Source: Halichondria panicea
Lineage: Eukaryota > Porifera > Demospongiae > Suberitida > Halichondriidae
NCBI RefSeq assembly: GCF_963675165.1
Contig: NC_087379.1
Span: forward strand, 3,622,763-3,686,762
Direction of reading: 5' to 3'
DNA: 64,000 nucleotides
Shown here piece by piece: positions 57,644 to 64,000 of the stretch; positions within the stretch are counted from its first letter, which is position 1; the number at the start of each line of letters is the position of its first letter. Both the position numbers and the translations under genes were made by a program. The notes beneath the pieces were generated by a model. The model was not told the DNA's origin and did not search any database. It saw only the letters and a list, made by a program, of their open reading frames with translations.

Positions 57644-60600
57644 ATGGGCTCTCAGTTTGGGGCGAGAAGTGGCCCACCAAAGCTCCTCACTGATGAGGAA
57701 GAGAATGAACTTGTTAGTTTTCTCTGTGGTTGGTTGTGCATCAATGGGCTATGCAAAATCCAAACAGGAAGTTTTGGCACTGGTTCGTAACATTGTTCAA
57801 ACAAAAGGACTTCGAACTGCCGTAGTCACTGATGGGTGGTGGACCTCGTTTAAGAAGAGGCATGGTGAACTAGCTGTACGTGCTGCAGAGCCATTATCAT
57901 ACTCAAGGGCTGTAGCAAGTTCTCCCCAAGTACTTTCTTGCTATTATGACTTGTTGGAGCAGACGCTGACAGAGAATGATTTACTCGATTGCCCATCCCA
58001 AATCTACAACATGGACGAAACAGGCATGCCCCTCGACCCTGCACCTCCAAAAATCATCACTGTCAGAGGTGTAAAACACCCAATAAAAATCTCAACCGGA
58101 AATAAAGCACAGCTTACATGTGTTTCAGCTGTCAGTGCAACAGGTCAAATCATTCCTCCTATGATTATATTTGACAGAATGAACATTAAAACAGCTTGGA
58201 CTTATGGAGAAGTACCAGGAACTAGGTATGGAACATCAAAAAATGGATGGATTGATAGTGTGTTGTTTGAAGACTGGTTTAAGTGCCAATTTTTGCCTAA
58301 TGCATCTCCAGTGCGTCCTGTGTTGTTAATAATGGATGGCCATTCTACCCATTACCAGCCGAGTACTGTGAGACTTGCAGCTTCGGAGCAGGTAATACTC
58401 TTCTGTCTCCCGCCGAATACAACGCATTTAACACAACCCCTTGATAAGGGCTGTTTTGGGCCACTGAAGCGTGCCTGGAGGAAGGACTGGAGGAAGGAAT
58501 GTCATAGTTATATGGCACAAAGTGGTGGAAAAATGGTGACCCGATACGAGTTTTCTCGGCTGTTCAACAAAGCATGGTTTGCATCAATGACCCCCCCAGC
58601 TAATGCCATAAGTGGATTTCGATGCACAGGCATAGTCCCTTTTAATCGAGAGGCAATTAGGCTACCTGTTGCTGATTTTAAGGATCGGGTTTCAAGCTTG
58701 GCACAGGAAACAGGCCTTAATTTCATACCACTCTACAACTGCAGTCCATCAAGATCTATACATCTAAATGATGCAAGTGTTGAAGAAACAGACTCTTCTG
58801 ATGGTGACTCCCCTGCTAAGAGTCCTGCTAAAAACAGCTGTGTTCTACGACAGACTGCTGTTACGAAATGTCTTTCTGCAGTGACGGTGCCTGAGTTGCA
58901 CACCCAACAAGCTAAGCCAGTTGGCAGTGGACGGGTGCTAACAAGTTCTGAAAATCTGAAGATTATTAACCAAAAGGAACAAATGAAGCTTGAGAAGGAA
59001 CTTAAGAAGAAACAAGCTCAGCAGAAGAGACTTCAGAAGCAAGAAGCAAAGAAACAGAAACAGAAGCAAACTCTCACACCCGCAAGGTTGCCCAAAGAAT
59101 CGACTAACTGTGAGTCAAAGTACTGTTATGTTTGGTCGTATAATTATAGCTTATAATTATTTATGCAGCTGTTCCTGAGAGTGATGTTGTCTTCACCGAC
59201 AACGAGTGGGACCGTTTTGAAACGAGGCTGCTTGAAGGCTATGATCTTGCACCAAAGGGAAGGTATAAACTATGGCTTGAAATGTATCATCCACAAGGTG
59301 GGTTTTGTGTGTTACATGTGGAACGTTACATTCGTTCTCTAGAGTGTACAGTACGTGTACACACATTTTTGTTTCATACATGTAGCTGGTGGTACCTGTA
59401 ACAAACAAACTGACGAGCGTGAGTCGGATTTAGAAGTGTCTCCTCAACCAGGTACTTACATGTACAATACACTTCATTATACACTTTACGTAATATTTGT
59501 TTCCTGCTTTTGAAGATGCTGATGATTCAGAAGGTAGAAGATCGTTCGGACCAGGTACATGTACATATTATATGTGCTGTATTGGATATTTGCGAACACA
59601 ATAATGACTGGTTTTTTTTATTACTGTAGATGATTATTGTGATCCTATTGTGGATGCCCTTTTTGATAGTTGGTGCTATTCAGGAGATGAATCTATTGGA
59701 CCAGGTAAAGAATATAATATGTACTCATGATACAGCGTGTTTGATTTTCACTCTGTAATACAGTTGTGTACCCTATAATAACATGCTGCTTTGTTCAGAT
59801 CGTGAAACAGAGTCTGTGCCTGATACTACTGGCAGTTGTCTGCCGAGAGCTGGTGAGCTACAATGTAAATGTTTGCTGTACTATAATTGTACAAAGTTAC
59901 ATAATTAATTTATACAGTATGTTTATTAGAAACTTTTTTATTTCAGGCTCACAGGAAGTTACTCCACCTGTTCCTGGGAACAGTCAAGGTATATCTCACA
60001 CATGAATATGTGAATGAGTGTGCATACATGTACCATATACAGGTACAGTTGCATACATGATAAGCCAACATGATTCACACAGATCCGTTATCAGTAAAGA
60101 GCTGTAAATATAAACTGGTAAATTATTGGGTAGTTTTTGGAAAGTTCATTTTGCGCCATTTTAGTCTCGCAGAAAGTTTCACCACCTGGTCCTGTGAACA
60201 GTACAGAGTCTGTGTCCAACAAGAAGCTTCCCCCTCTTGGGCGCCCACGGAAAACTGGTACAGTATGTTTTGTATAATTTTACTGTGAGGGGACAAACTT
60301 ATAAATTTCATTTTTGCGTAGTCTCCCAGAAGGTTACTCCACCCATTAAAATAACTGTAAATAGTCAAGGTGTTTAAAAAATACATGCAGACGTTGTGGC
60401 TTTGAAAATTAACGTCTAATTAATTTATTTACGAGCTGAGAATAGTGGGTCAAGAGTTGAGGGTATATGTACATTTGATTTGTACTTACATGTAACCATT
60501 AGGCACTAAAATTTAATGGTACATAATCGCTACATGTACTTGTATAGCATGATCACATGTACTAGCTACATGTACGTGTATATGGATCGTATAGTGTAAT

Positions 60601-62284
60601 AATAATGTTAACTATTGGATCATAATAGTAACCTTTACTGGATCATAATAATAACTATTTGCATATTAATAACTTTATTATGATACAATAGTTTATACGT
60701 TATTATTACAATCCAATGGTTGCGTTATTATTACGATCTAATGGTTGCGTTATTATTACGATCCAATAGTTAACGTTATTATTACACTGTGCGATCCAAT
60801 TAAATGCATACATGTAGGTGACCTTCATGTTTTATAATTGAGCTGCTGCGAAGAAAAATGGCAGTCTCATCAGTCAAGACAGCAAGAAACGTCCTGTTAG
60901 GTGCCCAAGGAAAACTGGTATGTTGTATAATTATGCTGTAAGCATGTGGGACAAACTTATAAACTTTCATTTTGCTTCTTTTTAGTCTCCCGGAAGGTTA
61001 CTCTACCTGTTACAGCAACTGTGAACAGTCAAGGTGTTTAAAAATACATGCAGACATTGTGGCTTTGGAAATAATTATTAAGGTGTCTCGTTTATTTATT
61101 TAGGAGCTGAGAATACTGGATCACAGGAAGTTGAAGGTATATTATACCATCATTAGGCACTAAATGGTTCATGATCGCTACTTGGTGTAGCATGATCCAA
61201 CCTACAGACATGTAGTAGTTAATTATAAATGCGTTAATTGTCACAGAGCCTGTGTCAGCTACTGCGAAGAAAAATGGCAGGCTCATCAGTCAAGGTCCAG
61301 ACAGCAAGAAAGGCCCTGTTGGCCGCCCGAAGAAAACGGGTATGTTGTATAAATATGCTGTGAGGGGACAAACTTATAACTTTTCATTTTGCTTCTCTTT
61401 AGTCTCCCGGAAGGTTACTCCACCCGTTACAGTAACCGGGAATAGTCAAGGTGTTTAAAAAATACATGCAGACATTGTGGCTTTGAAAATTAACGTCTAA
61501 TTAATAATTATTTAGGAGCTGAGAATAGTGGGTCAAGATCACAGGAAGTTGAAGGTAAACCAGTAAGTTGTATACACTGTTCCATTTTTGTCTCAATAAT
61601 GGAGGTAAATATGCACCACACTGTCTGCACCTAGCCTCACGTCATGTGCTTACTGTCTGGTTATTGTACATAATGTAAATTTATGATCTTTGCAGAGCCT
61701 GTGTCAGTTACACACTGTAGTACTGCTGGTCATGCAACGAGAACTGGTAAGCTACAGTTAATTTAGAATAGTAGTACACACTTACTTATAAGTTTTACAT
61801 GTATACACCTTTATATTTGTTTTCTTAAAATTAGTGCTGCGGAGGGTTTCTCCACTTTGTCCTATGAACACTCGAGGTATTACACACACACACACTCATG
61901 ACATTGAGCTCTACAGTTATACAAATCATTTTCTCTCAGAGTCTGTGGCTATCAACAAGCACAATGTTGGGCGTCCAAGGAAGACTAGTAAGTTGTGAGA
62001 AAGTAACGTATATATTAGAAACTTGATATTGCTCCATATTTCAGTCTCGCAGAAGGTTACTAAAACTGGTGTTGTGAGCAGTCAAGGTATTCCCTTCACA
62101 CTTGTATGCACCCATTGTCATTAAAGTTAATGTTTCTTGTGTAGGTCTGTGCATCAGCCGTAGGTGCACTAATGCTGATAGTGGTGATTGGGTGAAGTGT
62201 GACAATTGTGGGCAATGGTATCACTGTGAATGTGTGGGAATTGTTATAGAAAATGCCAAAGAAATCCGTTTTGAATGCTGTTAG
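57644..62284 (+). CDS. Pogo-like DDE transposase with AT-hook mini-exons and C-terminal PHD finger
   Basis: From ATG 57644 the frame reads GPPKLLTDEEENELVSFLCG. At 57728-57735 a 4-bp duplication (GGTT twice) shifts it into the long open frame ending 59156. That frame has a CENP-B-type DNA-binding region (TDGWWTSFKKRHGEL) and a DDE_1 core: NMDETGMPLD (Asp about 58014), LLIMDGHSTHY (Asp 58335), THLTQPLDKG (Asp 58443, about 35 residues on). A Lys/Gln-rich coiled segment follows (about 58980-59090). A donor near 59110 leads to a chain of short exons, with VSQKVTPP- or VSRKVTPP-like units and GRPRKT/GRPKKTG (AT-hook-like). The last exon (about 62145-62284) encodes a PHD-like finger: CISRRCTNADSGDWVKCDNC, then WYHCECVGI, ending C-C. 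The upstream psq helix-turn-helix was not clearly found. Confidence 0.8.
60170..61560 (+). repeat. Triplicated mini-exon/intron unit in the pogo gene
   Basis: Three similar blocks start at about 60170, 60845 and 61250. Each has a GR/CPRKTG-type exon, an intron with GGACAAACTTATAA and TTTCATTTTGC, an exon VS(Q/R)KVT-P, then AATACATGCAGAC.TTGTGG and TTAGGAGCTGAGAATA. They arose by segmental duplication within the gene. Confidence 0.8.
60584..60797. mobile_element. 214-bp AT-rich MITE nested in the pogo gene
   Basis: Arms include AGTGTAATAATAA-GTTAACTATTGGATC (28 of 29 matching) at 60593-60621 and 60760-60788, with weaker pairing out to GGATCG/CGATCC at 60584 and 60797. The inside has tandem GGTTGCGTTATTATTACGAT units. 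Confidence 0.75.
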
Positions 62285-62410
62285 ATCTATTTTTTTGTGA
62301 ATCATTTTGCAGTATTGTGTTATATAACTGTTCATTAGTTTTATAATTTTTCATTAGTCATGTGTTTTTCATTAGTCATGTGATGTTTGGTATGATTGGT
62401 AGAGTCTACA

Positions 62411-62972
62411 CACTGTGTACAAAAACATTACAACCAAGTAAGTGTAACTCACAAATTTCAAAGCAAGCTAAAGGTCCAGTACAGAGCCCTTCACATGCAC
62501 ACGTTCATCAGCTAACTTTAATCCATCCACGTGTTTGAAATTGATCTGCTGAGGTAGTGTGATCAGGGAGGCAGCAATGAAAGAGAAGATGTCCGCACTT
62601 TAACCTTCACTACAACGATTACTTGAACTGTGTAATTTGTATAGCACCAAGAGTTTTGTTTAGATGCTGTTTGTATAGCACAGTAGTCTATCTTTCTTTA
62701 GGTATACTTATCGTTCTGTTTGCTCTTTACAAGAGGTCTCTGCAGTGGCTAAACGAGAATACAACAGATTGGATGATCATGCGTATGTCCGTATTTTGCG
62801 TTTCAAGAGCTCTTGCTTCTACTACGACTAATGATACGACTCGAAATTTTGTGTCCAGGTTAGTAGGGGCCCCTGCTATGTACTGCTGGCAATAAATGAT
62901 CACAGCTGTTCTCTAGTTAGGCGTGGCCGTGTCCGGAAATAGGTGCCGCCCGATATTCGATTGATTACTCTA
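62411..62972 (-). repeat. Right terminal inverted repeat of the pogo element (main part)
   Basis: Inverse of 56542-57108. The final CCTGAG of the repeat lies at 63502-63507, beyond the inserted MITE. Confidence 0.9.
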
Positions 62973-63499
62973 CATTAAGGACTGGGACCAGCAATTATTG
63001 CTGATTCAGCGGAAACGAAGCTCTGCCCACGATTTTTACTATCAATTGTGCAGTAAAAATGGAGTTTTGCTGCTCTAATCTTTAGCTCAAATTCCGGAGC
63101 GTAAAACCTTAGTTAAAGTGTTTACTTTTTAGTGCAGTAGTTAGTTCAAAGTTATATACAGGCACTACCGTTAGCGCTTAACAGTGGGATCAGCTAAAGG
63201 TGAGATTTTCTAAATAAAGTACTTTTTCAGCTTAATATTTTGCATGTAAAGGCTAATAACTTACTTTTCATTGATCCCATGATCCCACTGTTAGGCGCTA
63301 ACGGTAGTGCCTGCATATAGCTTTGAACTAACTACTGCACTAAAAAGTAAACACTTTAACTAAGGTTTTACGCTCCGGAATTTGAGCTAAAGATTAGAGC
63401 AGCAAAACTCCATTTTTACTGCACAATTGATAGTAAAAATCGTGGGCGGAGCTTCGTTTCCGCTGAATCAGCAATAATTGCTGGTCCCAGTCCTTAATG
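62973..63499. mobile_element. 527-bp foldback MITE inserted in the pogo terminal repeat
   Basis: CATTAAGGACTGGGACCAGC at the left is inverted at 63499. The two arms pair for over 220 bp on each side around a loop near 63200-63260. TA is duplicated on both sides (62971-62972 and 63500-63501). Removing insert plus one TA restores the same sequence as at the left pogo end, which proves the insertion and its 2-bp target duplication. Confidence 0.95.
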
Positions 63500-63509
63500 T
63501 ACCTGAGTA

Positions 63510-64000
63510 GGGCCGGAAACTATATGCGGGCTAAAACACAAAAGGTTCGCTTTGTATTTGTAAACTGCAAATGGCCAGCAACGTGACGCATTTGGAGGTT
63601 GTGAAATAAACGTGGCACGTGGGCCCCACTAATTTGCCTCATGTAACAGTTTCTATTCTATTCAATGAAGTTTCTCCAGAAAAGTATACTACTTCAATAC
63701 GTGTTAGGATCAAGTTTATTTTATGTTCGAACCTTCTGAAGCATGCTGGAAAGACTAATAGCCGAAAATTCTCTCACAGCCAACCAGCTTGCTCTACATG
63801 GGAGTCAAAGGACACTGTCACTGCTCAACTTGGCTTTGCAATGCTGTCAACTTAATGGAAGATTTGTTCAGTATGTGTTCCATCCTAACAAGCAAGCAGT
63901 ATCTATGGACTTTCTGTTGTAAGAGAGCAAAGACTACAAAGACTACTGCAGTGACAAATCAGAAAGGCCAGAATATCAACATAGAGCTACGATGGAATAT
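63510..64000. other. Flank right of the pogo element
   Basis: A plus frame at 63619-63855 has plausible composition (SHSQPACSTWESKDTVTAQL) and could be an exon of an unrecognised gene continuing past the window. No other feature seen. Confidence 0.3.

Larger units (their letters stand above)
56537..63507 (+). mobile_element. Pogo-superfamily DNA transposon, nearly complete
   Basis: Begins CTCAGGTAGAGTAATC at 56537 and ends with the inverse at 63507, with TA on each side (56535-56536 and 63508-63509). The inverted repeats are 572 bp long (56537-57108; right arm 62411-62972 plus 63502-63507) and nearly identical. For example, both encode the same 90-residue frame and I saw one base difference near 56935/62580. 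The right arm is interrupted six bases from its end by a 527-bp foldback MITE. Total is 6971 bp, about 6.44 kb without the insert. The transposase gene runs 57644-62284. Near-identity of the arms implies a young insertion. Confidence 0.9.

Overview
Eukaryotic, repeat-dense genomic DNA. Short GT..AG introns, AT-rich spacers full of TACATGTA and AATTAT words, and multicopy gene families I associate with early-branching animals point to a marine invertebrate, most likely a demosponge. This is inference, with no species marker seen. Almost every long coding stretch belongs to a mobile element, and at least five different RNase H-fold (DDE-type) transposase lineages occur in 64 kb.

Layout. (1) 2.17-17.90 kb is a candidate very large DNA element. 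Two collinear but diverged inverted arms (2166-2482 and 17601-17895) enclose a RecQ-family helicase (+) and a DUF6589-type transposase (-) that converge tail to tail at 11.16/11.22 kb. The 6.4 kb first intron of the helicase holds a second, separate transposase gene on the opposite strand. That gene has an ORF of 1613 codons with Zn-binding Cys clusters, a DDE-like core, a FEN/PIN-like nuclease region and an out-of-frame CXC tail, and it has its own 26-nt inverted repeats. The right arm abuts a truncated Ty3-type gag fragment. (2) 18.8-29.76 kb is a TG-rich array split by an 8.7 kb EnSpm/CACTA-like element (12-bp inverted ends, subterminal GTTTACA words). The element carries a Tnp2 transposase (-), a TnpA-like accessory gene (+), a protein kinase gene (+) and a 95-bp minisatellite. 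(3) 30-37 kb holds gene debris, a zinc-knuckle fragment, a duplicated segment, a 439-bp MITE and a dispersed repeat. (4) 37.3-40.4 kb is a decayed transposase gene whose N-terminal zinc fingers resemble those of RAG1 (N-RAG-TP-like). (5) 40.4-51.3 kb has no recognised gene but many foldback elements, including a MITE family starting CAAGAG with 7-bp target duplications. (6) 51.4-54.2 kb is the best host-gene candidate, a single-pass membrane protein. (7) 54.9-56.2 kb is a broken gene combining a PD-(D/E)XK-like region and a kinase-like region, Crinkler-type. (8) 56.54-63.51 kb is a nearly complete pogo-superfamily element with 572-bp inverted repeats and TA duplications. Its transposase is followed by duplicated mini-exons with AT-hook-like motifs and a C-terminal PHD finger. 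One end of this element is interrupted by a perfectly folding 527-bp MITE.

A pattern cuts across all regions: dozens of short perfect tandem duplications (4-60 bp). Several sit exactly where an otherwise intact transposase reading frame breaks. Either this genome has a strong microduplication process or the assembly contains systematic local duplications. Many 'pseudogene' calls here depend on which is true.
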